From Mangifera indica (Eukaryota; Streptophyta; Magnoliopsida; Sapindales; Anacardiaceae): 64,000 nucleotides of DNA. How positions within the stretch are numbered: position 1 is the first letter of the stretch; each line of letters starts with the position of its first letter. This document shows, piece by piece, positions 13,292 to 25,565 of this stretch. A model generated the notes under the pieces. The model searched no databases. It was not told where the DNA came from and saw only the letters and a list, made by a program, of their open reading frames with translations. The translations under genes were made by a program, and so were the position numbers. The stretch covers positions 20,930,928 through 20,994,927 of the forward strand of contig NC_058138.1 in the NCBI RefSeq assembly GCF_011075055.1, written 5' to 3'.

Positions 13292-14578
13292 TTGTTTCCA
13301 AAAATAACTAATTATAATTATAACTAGGTTCTAAATTATTCAATTTTTTTTTTCTTGCAAGAAAAATTATTAAAATTTTCTCTTAATGATGTTATCAAAA
13401 GTTTTGTAAATAAAAAATATGAATTAAACGGCGTAGTTTTGAGCTTGATTTGGTAGGAGACTGGACTTTAGGCGGTAAAAGCACGCGCGGAGGGTGGATC
13501 TTAGGAAAAGGAATCGGGGGTGCATTAATTAAGACAAAGGCACCTAGAGGTGCTTGTCGCACGAAGAGCACAATTGAGGGTTCATTGTCCTTGCATTTTG
13601 GGGACAAGTTTGGGACAAACCTTAGCCGCTCATTTAGAAGACCGTGACAACACATCCAACGCTCCATACTCATTCTTGCATTTCGCTTGGAGAAATCAAG
13701 AGCGTTGCTTGAATTGAAAATAAAGTCTACCAAGAAGTAGATTTGAATCCAACCAAAACTTGGTTTAAAGGCATAACAACTAATTTAACATCAAGTTCAA
13801 TTAATAAATAGTAACATTAAAGATTAAAAGAATTATTAAAAAATAAAAAAAATCTCCTAAAAATAAGAATTATAAAAGAAAAAATAACAACGAAATGAGT
13901 TTAACAGCATTAATGAGCCTTTGAACTTAAACTAAACATAAATTTAAGTTTTAATTGATTGAATTCAAATTTATCCATACGAGCTATTCAAAGGAAATTC
14001 GGTCCGCATAGGGTGTTGTTAATGGGCAAAGCATGGCTGCTTCAGCCATTCTAATTTCATCGTGTCTTGCACTTAGGACTAATTCGTTAACATGATCACC
14101 CCATAACAAACAATAAAAAATAAAATTATTAAAATTTATGTTTATGAATATTTTAAGAAAAAAATGCACAATAATAAACAAAAATTTCATTCAATTTGTA
14201 TCATTATTTTTGAGATCGAACCAATTATATTACATAAGATAAATTTTAAATCTAATTATTATTTTTATGATTATTAAATTAAATAAATTAAAATTTTGAC
14301 TTTAATATCCCTTGAACGTGAAACATACATCTCTATGGTAGGGAAAGACAGGAATCTTGAAAAAGTAATTTCTTTTCTTGGCGTTTTTCAAAAAGAGTTT
14401 TTAGTGCCTTTTATTTTTCAACTGGAGTCTAAAATTTACGCGCTATGAATCTCAGAGTTTTTAAGCAATTATAATAATCAACAACCTAATTTTTTAATAA
14501 GTTTACAGACAGACATGGGCCTAAAAGATGTTGACAAGGGCCCATTAATCCTGCTGATTTATGACACCTCATTATTAC

Positions 14579-14584
14579 TGTCTC
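14579..14584 (+). promoter_or_regulatory. AuxRE TGTCTC (candidate)
   Basis: A second exact TGTCTC in the shared intergenic region, about 1.6 kb from one AUX/IAA gene and 3 kb from the other. Confidence 0.3.
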
Positions 14585-16455
14585 TTCGGCTGGGGTCTCT
14601 TCTCCAATAATGCCAGCCCAATCGAACTCTGGCCCCATCTCCAGCTATTTTAATCTTATCTACCTTTTTGAAATTGGCTCATAACTATTGCCCCGATAGA
14701 ATTTGTTGCATATCCACCCTTTAAATTTGAAAAGTCTATTTTTCCACCCATTAATCAACTTCATTAGCAAAAACTATAAATTAAAAGGGCAAAAAGAATA
14801 TTTTACCAAAAATTCTCTAAATTCTAACTTGACATTTATTAAATATATAAAATTCATAATTGTAATTTTGCTTTATGTAAAGAAAAAAAAATCCCCTTCT
14901 CATTTTATATTCATTCTCCCTTTCTCAATTTCATTTTATATTTCTTTTCTCTTTCTCAATTTCATTTTTATCTTCTTGTTCACTCAACTTCCTCAATCCC
15001 TTTATATCTCAAATAATAAAATTATATATACAACTTTTACGTATAATTTTATATATAAATAATAATAAATTATTATATAATTTGATATTATTTTAATTTT
15101 AATTTTTAACTATCAAATCATAAAATGACACATCATTATTTATGTATAAAATTATATATATAACACTACTCATCTCAAATTCATTCCCCAACACCTTTTT
15201 CTTTCACTTATCTATTGATTCATCACAACTTCATTCTCGTGACAACATTTCCACTTTTATTACCATTTTCGACACTTGTAGAGATAATTATGTTATTAAT
15301 CAGTTAAAACTTTTTTTTGATCCCATTGGAAAAGGAGACTTCAGATTATACCAATATTTTTTTTTTGGTTTATTCGACCATCATGAGATGCATATTCTCA
15401 TCATGGTTGGATACATTACAATATTATAATATATATCATTTTAAATTTTTTGAGAATTTCAGTATTCGAATATTTACGTATAATTTATGTCATAACCAAT
15501 ATAGTAGTTATTAAATTTTTTATTTGGACTCATCATATATTTACTGTAGACTTAAACATTAATACTTGTACTGTATTTTATGCTACTAATAATGATTGAT
15601 TATCATCTAATGGAACTTATAATCAATTTTAAAAAATAAACACCCGGGCTATCAAACATTGAGAGATAGGTGAGAAATTAACTTTTTCAAATTCAGATAT
15701 GAGAATAATATTTCATCAAATATTGGGAGGGACAAAAAATTAGCCTTTTTCAGTTAAATCAGTGTTGACAGAATTGATCATTACAACAAGATGTGAAATG
15801 GTGACCATGATCAACAGAATGAAAAAGAGAGATTTATGAAGGATTCAGTGTACACGGCAGACAATCCACTCGTGTCTTCAACATAAATTTCATCCGTTAA
15901 TCACTGATTAAGATTGATTTAGCCGTGACGTGAGGCAGGAAATCGTTTCATCTCACCAATAATTTTGAAGACAAAATTTTAATAATTCATTTTACTTTAT
16001 TTATTTTAGTCTCTCTACACATTCTCTTCCGGTGATAATTAAATCGTCTACCATATTAAATACTAAATTATATGATTTAAAAAATTTTATAAACATATTT
16101 TATAATGTCAAAATTTATATATATATTTATTATATTATTATTTTATCTAAAAAATATATTAACACATATAGATAATATATATTATATTATAAAATATATA
16201 ATATATTATATAATATATCATATGATATATTTTATTTTAAATTTATATTATATCGAATTATAAAATATTAATAATCATATTTATTCTTTTAAAAGTTTTA
16301 ATTAGCATCTAAATTTATGCTCTAATATTATAGTTTCTCATTTTGCAATTAATAAACAACCATATAAGATATGTAGGACAGTACAGATTATTAAAAAAAT
16401 AAAAAAAAGTGAAACCTCGTCAAATTGACAGATGACAGGAAGGAATTGAATGTGA

Positions 16456-16512
16456 CACGTGCGGGGGCGTGGAATGCGGAGAAATACTGTTTGAGTTGAG
16501 TTTGCACACGTG
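16456..16512. promoter_or_regulatory. Pair of G-boxes (CACGTG)
   Basis: CACGTG at 16456-16461 and 16507-16512, 51 bases apart, in a short GC-richer island about 1.0 kb upstream of the IAA16-like gene. G-boxes bind bHLH (PIF) and bZIP factors, and several AUX/IAA genes are known PIF targets. Binding here is inferred. Confidence 0.45.
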
Positions 16513-17293
16513 TGGGGTAGGATGGTGACAGTGGTGGTTATCCACACGAGGGAGATGTATGTATGTATGCATGTATGAGTGTGGGCAATGGCAATGCGGA
16601 TGGGGCTCATACTCATTATTATCCGATGGTTTTTGTTTTCAAACAGAGGGGCAGTCCCTTTCAATCCTTGCTTTCTGTGTTTTGTCAGCTTTTTGGGGAA
16701 ATTTATTTCACCTTTCGGTTCTTGTTCCCCATCCCCATCCATCATCCATCTTTTAAATATGTCACTTGTTTTTCTTCACTTAATTTTTGACCACCCGGCC
16801 CTTGCAAATCCCTTTTTTTTTTTTTTTTTTTTTTTTCAAATCTTAAATTAAAAATAAAAAATATGATATAAATGGTTGTTGATGGGTCAAAATTTGACCT
16901 CATTTATATACAAATAAATTTGATACACTAGCTATTGCCTGTCTACATAGGACCACAAGTCACATAGGATAAGAATATTAATCAACAAATATGTTACATT
17001 GGATTCGGAATATTTGACCTTTATTTTGTAGAACATGGTATAAATTCTTTCTTCATACTTCATACGTTATTATACGATTTGTAATACTTAATAAAAATAT
17101 GAGTATAAATGAAATTAAATAATGATAGCTTTATGGAGATTTTGTCATGTATGAATGTATGTAAAATGAATAATAAAAAATAAAATTATATATTTTTATT
17201 TTGAGGATTTTATTAATAGTATAAAAATTATTCAAATAATATCGGTCTGTCCACTGTCATTCCAAATATTACATCATGCATTACATCACTCTC

Positions 17294-17339
17294 CCGACAG
17301 GGCGGGGATGCTTCAAACTTAGACCACACCTTCCACGTG
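17294..17339. promoter_or_regulatory. TGTCGG AuxRE (minus strand) and proximal G-box
   Basis: CCGACA at 17294-17299 is TGTCGG on the minus strand, the high-affinity ARF site. CACGTG follows at 17334-17339. They lie about 245 and 205 bases before the ATG of the IAA16-like gene. Confidence 0.5.
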
Positions 17340-17543
17340 TCATTCACATCCACCGTTCAAATTCTTCCTTTCACCCCGCCAACGTATCAACACCCATATA
17401 TTATTAATATTCCCTCGTTGTATCCACGCTTGTTCTTTTTTCTTTTTGGCTCTGCTTGTTTCTCTGCCTGCTCTGATAAATTCTTAAACAAATTAAACTT
17501 CCCAAACGACGCCGGAGAAGTAAGAAGAGGTTTACAGTTAAAG

Positions 17544-19058
17544 ATGATTAACTTTGAAGAAACTGAGCTGCGCTTAGGGCTACCGGGAGGTGGCGGTAGT
17601 GGTGGAGAAAGTGAGATAGCCAAGAGCAGTGGAAAGAGAGGCTTTTCGGAGACGGAGGTTGACTTGAAGCTTAATTTGTCGACGAAAGAGTCGTCGTCGT
17701 CGTCGTCGTCGGTCGTGATTGATGTTCATGCTGTGGAGAAGATGAAGGAGAAGACTAATGCTTCAAAGCCACCGGCCAAGTAAGTTCTTCCACTGTGTTC
17801 ATCTTTATTCTGGTTAAATCGAAATCTTGAAAAAACCGTTAGTTAAAACTTCAACATGATCCGTTATTTTCATTGATGTGGATGATGAAATCAGTTTTAA
17901 CATTATAATGAAAATTTTAACTTCAGATTTGGATTTTAGGAGATTGTCAATGAAGAATTTTTCGTAGGGGAGGTTGATTAGGTAAGAGGTCATAGATAAA
18001 TTAATTTAATATTTTTTTGATTTTTGTAATGATTTCAAGAGGCATTGGTTAGTTGTCGGGAAGAAAGAGGAAAACAACAAAACATAAGGAATCTTTTACT
18101 TTTTTTCTGACCTACCAAACAAATTTCAATGGAAGTGAAAAAAGAATTAGGCCATGGCTTTCTAGCTGGTACGTACTTTCTCTCCACCAAAAAAAAGTAA
18201 AAGTAATGGGGAACACGGCACCGTTTGATGCGCTGTAATTTGAATACAGAATCATCTACTTAATTGATTGATTTTATTTTATATAATGATGATGGTGATA
18301 CAGGACACAAGTGGTGGGTTGGCCACCGGTGAGATCATTCAGAAAGAACATCATGGCCGTCCAAAAGAACAACGGTGATGAAAGTGATAAGGCCGGCTGT
18401 AGTGGTGTTGTTGGTGCAGCTGCAGCATTTGTTAAAGTGAGCATGGATGGTGCCCCTTATTTACGTAAGGTTGACCTCAAACTATACAAGAGTTACCAGG
18501 AACTTTCTGATGCCCTTGGCCAAATGTTCAGCTCCTTCACCATAGGTAAAAGATTAATCAATCAATTAAACTCATGGTGGTGTTAGAAACTTATGTGATC
18601 AATATAATTTTGACAAATGGGTTTGGGTTAATTCAATGTATAGGTAATTGTGGATCACAAGGAATGAAGGATTTCATGAATGAGAGCAAACTGATAGATC
18701 TTTTGAATGGTTCCGAGTATGTACCTACTTACGAAGACAAAGATGGAGACTGGATGCTTATGGGTGATGTGCCATGGGAGTAGGTTTCTTCCCCATCATC
18801 ATCATCATCATCATCATAACTTGATATTAAAATTTTATTTTCTCTTGAAGGCTCTAACTAATTAATTCATGATTTAATAGGATGTTTGTTGATTCATGCA
18901 AACGCTTAAGGATAATGAAAGGATCGGAGGCCATTGGACTTGGTAATCATCTATCATTTGTATAATCTCTATAGCAATTCTCAACTCTGTTTCTGATGGG
19001 AAAATTTTACTTATTTGCAGCTCCAAGAGCAGTTGAGAAGTGCAAGAGCAGAAGCTGA
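17544..19058 (+). CDS. IAA16: AUX/IAA auxin-response repressor, IAA7/14/16/17 clade
   Basis: Nuclear auxin-labile repressor of ARF factors. Exons 17544-17779, 18304-18545, 18644-18779, 18881-18942 and 19021-19058 give 237 aa, with all introns GT-AG. The EAR motif LRLGL is at residues 9-13. [15 protein letters not shown] follows, then a seven-Ser run encoded by TCG repeats. The degron QVVGWPPVR is at residues 81-89. The PB1 domain has [18 protein letters not shown], the insertion-type loop [18 protein letters not shown], and the acidic motif [18 protein letters not shown]. The C-terminus [14 protein letters not shown] is typical of the IAA7/14/16/17 group. Its position between MED14 and PR-4 matches Arabidopsis IAA16 (At3g04730, from memory), so the symbol rests on context as well as sequence. 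No in-frame ATG was found for an N-terminal extension. Confidence 0.93.
17691..17711 (+). repeat. (TCG)7 coding microsatellite
   Basis: Seven TCG units in exon 1 of the IAA16-like gene, coding for Ser between the EAR motif and the degron. Slippage would change linker length without breaking frame. Confidence 0.9.
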
Positions 19059-19570
19059 AAACAAGTATTTTATCTCTTTTTACCAAGAAGTTGATAATTC
19101 AAACCCAGGGCGAACCTGCTTGAGAGGGTTCAACTTCAAGCGGGGAGTTTTAATGTGTTGTTGATGATGAAGGTGAAGATGAAGATGTTAATTTTTCTGA
19201 GAGATTTGTCAAGGAACAAGAAGCAATAATATTAGAACATGTTGATAAGTCTTTTCCCACTGTAACTTTGTTTATTGTGTATGGCTTGTCTAATAATACT
19301 TTTATTATTGTATGTTCTCCTCCATTTTGTATTAATAATGACAAGAATCTCTGCAGCATCTGTGAACTTTATGTTAAATTGTAATAAAAAATGTTTGTGT
19401 TGATAAATTATGTGAATGGTTGAGGAGGCAATACAAAGAACAAGATCCATTAAAGTGATCTGGTCCATTGTAGATCTGTCGTGTTCCTGCCAGTGATGAA
19501 TATCATGCTGATGTGCATGGGCCCCAAAATCACTGACAGAATAAATTATGAATATATAGCTCAAATGCAT
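19059..19570. other. 3' flank of the IAA16-like gene
   Basis: Probable 3' UTR, including an AATAAA-like signal near 19381, followed by spacer up to the MITE. No coding signal. Confidence 0.5.
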
Positions 19571-19579
19571 TTTAACATT

Positions 19580-20208
19580 GGCCAAACGACTATTTCCCAC
19601 CCAAGGTTTACAAGCTTTAACTATGGAAACACCAAACACCCACCCATGGCCGGTTAGATTTAACCAAACCCTAACGGTGGTAGGGGTAAAATTGTCATTT
19701 TGGCTATAATATTAAAAATAAACTAAAATAGAATTTAATTTTGCCCCCCTAAACTTTAAAAACTCAAAATTTCCCCCACCCTAAGTTTTAAAAAATCACA
19801 GTTTCACCCTAGAGTTTGGTTTTGAAATCTCCGGCGACCTCTCCGGCTCCGTTGCTTCGTCTGGGAAGACGAAGAACTTCGTCTTCCCGATGAAATCTTC
19901 GTCTCCCACGGAGATCGGACCTCCAAATGGGAGGAAAGAGATCGCCGAAAGGAGAGGTTGCTTTCGGAGGGAGCGGCCGTCGGCAACGGAGCCGGAGAGG
20001 TCGCCAGAGATTTCTAGGGTGAAACTGTCATTTTTTAAAACTTAGGCGAAAATTTCAGTTTTTAAAGTTTACAAAAGGAGATAAAATTTTCAGCCGTTAG
20101 GGTTTGGTTAAATCTAACTGGCCATGGGTGGGTATTTGGTGTTTCCATAGTTAAAGGGGGGACTTTTGAGAAAACGCTAAACCTTGGGTGGGAAATAGTC
20201 GTTTGGCC
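19580..20208. mobile_element. Mutator-like MITE with 9-bp target duplication (copy 1)
   Basis: 629 bp bounded by inverted repeats that start GGCCAAACGACTATTTCCC and match exactly for the first 31 bases. They continue with small gaps for about 100 bases, up to the motif TTAGATTTAACCAAACCCTA. TTTAACATT occurs immediately outside both ends (19571-19579 and 20209-20217). A 9-bp duplication with long terminal inverted repeats is the hallmark of Mutator-like elements. The centre is also partly palindromic: a GC-rich segment around 19830-19860 pairs with 19983-20008. No transposase is encoded. The family recurs at 41144-41633 and, decayed, at 41804-42527. Confidence 0.88.
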
Positions 20209-20217
20209 TTTAACATT

Positions 20218-22736
20218 TCACGACAAGCCCCCAAAGGGTAACACTTAGTAAGAGCGTTCTCACGTGCGAGAGCATGGGTCAACATCTATCAAGATCTACC
20301 TACAGTGCACGACGACTAAAATTTTGATTTATTTAATAAAAAGTTGAGATGGATCATTTTTAATTTGTTTAATGTAATCAAAATTTTAATAAAATTACCT
20401 AACTTAAATTTAAATTATTCATTAAATTCAGTTACGCTTTTACTTATATAATTGAACATATAATTAAGATAATATCGTATAATTGAATATAATTTTATTT
20501 TTAATTTAAAATTATTTAATTATAATAATATTTTTTTTATATATTTAATTATATATTTTAAAATACAAATGAATAATTTTATTGCTTGAAAATGAGAAAT
20601 TATGTCAAGCTATGGAGACGGTAATGAAAAAGTAACCTTGCTTTATTCTTCAAACAAAAGAAATCAAATATTAAATCCTGAAGCTATGTCATGTTTGGTT
20701 GTAACGATTTTGGAAGATTTCCAACAAAAGACCAGGGACTGTTCTGTTCTTTACAACAACCTTGAATCCCACCCTAAAAGTTTCAGGACCATTTTTTTCT
20801 TGGAATTTAACTTGAACGATATCCTTATCCTTTTTTTTTTTTTTTTTCAGAAACATCCAATGAAATTTGAAGAACTTTTAGTTTTAGGACTAATTCTTTG
20901 ATTTGCCAAAAATTTGAATAATTTATTAATTTTAAAAAATAATTACTGGGGAGAAGGGTTCATTGAAAATTAAATAGAAAATGAGATGGACAGACTAACT
21001 TTAGGGGTAACATGGATATTTCCAAACCAAAAGGACACGCAGTTATCTTACAGATGATTGGGTGTTAAAATGTCAATTGAGCCTATCTTCTTCTTGACCT
21101 CGAACGTCAAACTGGGGACCTGTAAAAACTTGTCCTTCTCGTTTCCCAAGATTCCAAAACCACTAACTCCGATGAAACACGCATTATTGTATTCTTTTCA
21201 TGGTCTCTTCAATATTAAGTCATTTCTTCTGCTTAATTCAGAAATATGAATCAATTATCTTGTATCTTTGAATTGATTCCTCCCTGGCTCTTGTCTCGTG
21301 ACACCTGCGATTACATTATATATAAGAATATGAGGTTCATTTGTTTCGTCATTGAAGATTGTTTTCATAGCCCACAAAATCATGTCCTTTTTTCTTCGGA
21401 AAATATCAAGTGTGGGAATTTTACAGGATGTTTTTGGCCCAGCTGAGCTGACACTAGGGATTCATGATGATTCCATTTCCATCAACTTTCTACCTAAACA
21501 AATATAACAGCAATCTTGTTTCAAATAAGGATCATTTGGGAGGATGGTTTGGGACCCCAAAAAGGCCGAAAGACAAAAGGAGAAGGAAGGCTCCTCATTG
21601 ACACTATTGAAGAGAAGAATTTGTTTTTGTATTCTTGAATCCAAAAATTAGTTTCAGAAGACTTGAGAATTGGGTTTTGTGTTAAAAAATACTTCAGGGT
21701 ACAGTTGAGACTGCTTATTTCTCCATGTCCTTCCCATAAAAACACTAAAAATGGCTCATTGTATTTGATGTTTAAAAATGAAAATAAAAAGGTTTGATTG
21801 ATTTTACGTTTTCAACATCCAAAAGTGTTTTTATTATCATTCATTCTCTCAAGGACTTGCATGTGCACTCAAGATTATTTACAGGAGCATCTGGCCATAA
21901 TAGATCAGATTGATGAGACTTGCACAGGTCGTACAGGCTTACGATTCATCTTTATGGCAACAAAGAGTAGATTGGGTTAAAAAATAGCTTGGTACCTCAT
22001 TTTCAAATTAGGCTCAACCTCTCTGCTATTCTCTCTTCATTATTCACTTGATCAAAAGGAGAAAGACTCATTTCCTTTGTAATAAGAACTTCTTGTCATT
22101 TGGGGGTTTCTCTAAACAATTAATCTAAGCTTTCTCCAGTTGGACATTCTTTCCCCAATTACTTCTTATAGCAAAGGGTTCAAGCTATTGTAACACAAAT
22201 TCATGACAATTGATTCATGGTAATCCAATGGTTTAAGACTTGCTTAATTGGCACAAAAAATAACCAACTCTTAACTTCTCATACAAGTTCATTGGATTTT
22301 ATTGATTCAAGGGTTAAGCACTTGTGTCAAAAATCAAAAATTTGTGTTACAATAATCTAGTCCGTTAAAAAAAAATATATCTTAAAACTATTTCAAATCA
22401 CAGTTAAACAAGATTAGGGTTTACTGCTAGTGTACCATATACAAACAATCCAAGAATCAATAAGGCTTTCTATGATGAAGCAAAAACCCACATCCTTCAA
22501 AATGGGCAGGGTTCAGCTTCCACACAAACATGCCAAGTTTTATCAAACAGTCAACTTGAAACTCACAAAACTTCAAATACATAACATTCAGATTATGTCT
22601 CAAAGCAAAAAGGGTGCAAGCACTTTCCAAGTTCAAAATATATAGCACAAATTAACAAAACAAAGCTCATAACTAAAAACTATGTGAAGATTTGAACAAT
22701 TCCTAGGAAGACATGCTATCCTTCATGGATAACTGA
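20218..22736. other. AT-rich intergenic region
   Basis: About 2.5 kb between the MITE and the eL30 gene. It contains a poly-T tract near 20831-20848 and one small MITE (22188-22352). Short open frames (20602-20901, 21462-21745 and others) have no recognisable domain. Confidence 0.5.
22188..22352. mobile_element. Small MITE with 13-bp TIRs and TA flanks
   Basis: TTGTAACACAAAT at 22188-22200 is exactly inverted at 22340-22352, and TA sits outside each end. At 165 bp with a TA duplication it fits a Tc1/mariner-type MITE, although the termini do not match the Stowaway consensus I know. No coding capacity. Confidence 0.65.
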
Positions 22737-24044
22737 TCAGTGCTCAGTGGGCATGCTCTTGATAATATCAGAGTCACCTGAAGAAACATGCAAACATAAG
22801 AGCACAACAACAAATAAATAAACATTTCAAGTCATGCTAAAAATATTCTGAAGGACAAGGAACAAGTAGTTTTCAACATACCTGCATCAATGATGCTGAG
22901 GCAGCAGACTCTGAAGTATTTTCCACAAGCAGTCCCCAAGTCTACATTGTCTGACATAACCAAAAACAACTCTTAATGAAAATGTTTCCAGAATCCAAAT
23001 TGGAAACTAGGATTACACAAACATTTAGCAATCACAGCAAAGCAGCCATCATACCCAAAACAATAATTTAAAATCAGTAAGCTTGATTATTACAATAAAA
23101 TTGATTAGATTCATGTAGATTATACATCATACAAAGATATAATATTTGCATTTGGCAACTATCTATCAGTAAAACAATGGAACACAGTAGTAAAACCTAA
23201 GAATCATCTGAAGCAAACCCGAATCTAATCCATAGAAACCAGAATAAATTAATAAACCCATCTATTATACAAAGAAAGAAGTAAAAGTTTCTTCCCCTCT
23301 GATAAAAGATAACTAGTATTATTCATGACTTTATAATTCAGATTTAAAACTTGAACAAATAAAAGGGAAAGCAAAGAACAAATATACTATCATACAAGTA
23401 GACAGCAACAAGAAGATTAGGAAACTTACTTCCGTTGTAGTGGTGAACTCCAACCTTAGCCAACATGGCATAGTACTCTATCTCTGACTTCCGAAGAGGA
23501 GGGCAATTGTTTGCAATGATAACCAGCTTAGCTACAATCAAGAAAGGAAAAAAAAAAAAATCATTTGAGAAAACCTCAATAACTGAAATATGCATAGAAG
23601 ATAGACTAGATCTAGTCAGAACCCAATAATCTATAAGTTGTTGTTATAGAAAAAGGGTCGAAACCAAACAACTTAAACCCACCAGAAACAAAAAATATTT
23701 ATCTGGGTCATAGCTAAGAGTCAATTTAGTTCATAAAAGAAGCTAAAATATTTACTAGCTATAGTCGACAGCATGTGATATAAACCGGAAAACAAAGAAG
23801 ATTAATAGGTTAGGTCACCTTTGGAGCTTCTTAGGGTGTCAAGAACCGTTTTGTAACCCAAAGTGTACTTCCCACTCTTCATGACAAGAGCAAGCCTGCT
23901 ATTGATGCTCTCATGGGACTTCTTCTGCAAAAGTAAGCAATAATGAGCATATTTATCTTATTTAATTATCGTTTTAAATGGATAAAAAAAGAAAGAGGAG
24001 AAACAGAGATAGAGATTAGTTACAGTCTTCTTGGCGGCCACCAT
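22737..24044 (-). CDS. RPL30: 60S ribosomal protein L30 (eL30)
   Basis: Component of the large cytosolic ribosomal subunit. Exons on the minus strand: 24044-24024, 23924-23819, 23531-23430, 22950-22882 and 22777-22737, spliced to 339 nt (112 aa, the usual length). It begins MVAAKKT, then [20 protein letters not shown], then [20 protein letters not shown], then [13 protein letters not shown], then [19 protein letters not shown], and ends [12 protein letters not shown]. The fold is the L7Ae/L30e RNA-binding type. The first exon codes for only seven residues. A telo-box lies 14 bases upstream of the ATG. All splice sites are GT-AG, and nothing suggests a pseudogene. Confidence 0.96.
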
Positions 24045-24057
24045 TGTGTTAAGACGC

Positions 24058-24064
24058 TAGGGTT
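24058..24064 (-). promoter_or_regulatory. telo-box (AACCCTA) in eL30 leader
   Basis: AACCCTA on the minus strand directly upstream of the eL30 ATG. Telo-boxes are characteristic of plant ribosomal protein gene promoters and leaders. Confidence 0.55.
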
Positions 24065-25190
24065 CTCCCAATACAACTTCAAACAAAAGCGAAGGCCTGT
24101 CCTTACGAATTTCGCAGTAAGAGGAAATTGCAACACTACAAATAAATAAAACAACTGTTTTTTAAGGGAAACGTCTATAGGTTTAACAAAATTATAAAAG
24201 CACCCCTTTTTTTTTTTTAAATTAATTAACACCCGGACCAATTCCATTAGAGTTAATCAAGGTGAGGTGAGGAGAATTTTTACTTGAGTTGACGATTTTC
24301 AAGATAAGCTATTAATTTGACATGACACGATAAAAAAAAAAAATTTAGATTAGAGTTAATTTTTTTTAACATAAAATTTATTTTGAATCAATTTAATAGA
24401 ACTCAAAATTAAATCAGATAGTGTTAAAATTTATATAAAATTAATTTGAATGTTTTAAGGAAATATTATTTTAATAAAATTTGTTATAAATAAATTAAAG
24501 AAATGCTGAAAAACAATATTAACAACAATTAAAATTTTTATAGATTACATATAATTGTATCTTTATATAATTGTAATTACTCATATTATTTTTTTTTTTA
24601 TTTAAATATTTTATTTTATTATTAAGTAGTAAAAATGTGATTTGGTTAGTCGGATTATTGATATGTTTTAAATGTTTTAGTATGTAATTTTTAAATCATT
24701 TATAAATAAGATAAAATGTTATATTTTGTGTTTTATTAATAGTAGATTGAAGTAATTTAATGAAAAAATTATAACGGTAAAAACACGTTGGAGGATGAAA
24801 ACAATTGATAATTTTGTCTAATCAAGTCAGGTTAACTGGAATATTTAAAGGTTAGATTAGAGTTAAAAAATTTTGACACGATTTTAATTCGAATCGGGTT
24901 AGTATTGAAGGTCTTTAATATAAAATTCAAATTGATACGATATGAACACAATCTGATGACACATATTACTAGGTCTGATTTTCACTTTACATGAATGGTA
25001 ACCCTATATATTATTCATCAACAAAATTATAATGATACATGGGTGACAATAGATTTTTGAGATGGTGGAGAGTTTTATGCTATTTACCATTTAGCAATTG
25101 TGAGGATTATGGTGATTTTAAATCAAGTTGAAAAAGGCTGAAGGGAGATTTTGCATTACAATCGAATTTGTATTAACAAAATTTTCTGTT
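24065..25190. other. AT-rich spacer, possible non-coding TE remnant
   Basis: No gene. Between about 24290 and 24975 the sequence is AT-rich with short similar blocks near both ends: a gacatgacacgat/tagattagagttaa pair near 24320, and the same two motifs in reverse order near 24850. This hints at an old non-autonomous element, but I could not define termini. Confidence 0.35.
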
Positions 25191-25194
25191 TTGG

Positions 25195-25565
25195 TTCCTC
25201 AAGAATGTAGTCCTTCCTGCGCAGGCAATGCAAATTTTCGAAGGATTTAAGGAGTAAAAACCTTGCTCAAAAGAGAGTCCTCTAGAAGATACTGGAGTTC
25301 CTCAATCACGATTTCTTATATGGTGACTCTTGATCCATCTGCAGCATGCAACCAACATTCTAAAGTTGAGGAATGGCATTCAATCTTGCTCATTCTGCGT
25401 CTGTTATGGCAGTTGGAGTGATTAACCAGTTGAAGGAATCAGTTTGGGAATCTTAAAGATTGAAGTTACTAGGAGGTGGGGCTGGTCAAAGGATAACACT
25501 CTTGCTGCATTCAGAAGGCATCCTCCTTTTGTTCAAATACCCAAGGAAAGATTTCAAGCTTTCTT
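25195..25565 (+). pseudogene. mTERF gene fragment
   Basis: Degenerate partial copy of the mTERF genes downstream. The block around 25430-25540 matches the later copies almost codon for codon (RRWGWSKDNTLAAFRRHPP against RRWGWSKDETIAAFRRHPH). Upstream pieces correspond to the PAAAIYRHSKF region, but in shifted frames and with a stop right after VWES. N-terminal and C-terminal parts are missing. Oldest of the three mTERF remnants, judged by divergence. Confidence 0.75.

Larger units (their letters stand above)
12968..17543. promoter_or_regulatory. Shared upstream region of the divergent AUX/IAA pair
   Basis: 4.6 kb with no convincing gene, separating the two AUX/IAA starts. It is AT-rich, with alternating AT tracts near 16080-16260 and a run of about 24 T at 16813-16836. 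It contains candidate auxin-response elements and G-boxes, listed separately. TATA-like motifs sit about 140 bases before each ATG: TATAAAA on the minus strand at 13102-13108 and TATATTA at 17397-17403. Open frames at 13395-13733, 14703-15062 and 16338-16745 show no known domain. Confidence 0.6.

Noticed and set aside
13395..13733. 112-codon frame in the AUX/IAA promoter
   Set aside because: No known domain and no supporting splice or start context; probably chance or a transposon scrap.
14703..15062. 119-codon hydrophobic, Phe/Ile-rich frame
   Set aside because: Its composition reflects T-rich DNA; such frames arise by chance in pyrimidine tracts.
17337..17543. In-frame N-terminal extension of the IAA16-like protein
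   Set aside because: The frame opens with GTG, has no earlier ATG, and the family starts directly before the EAR motif.
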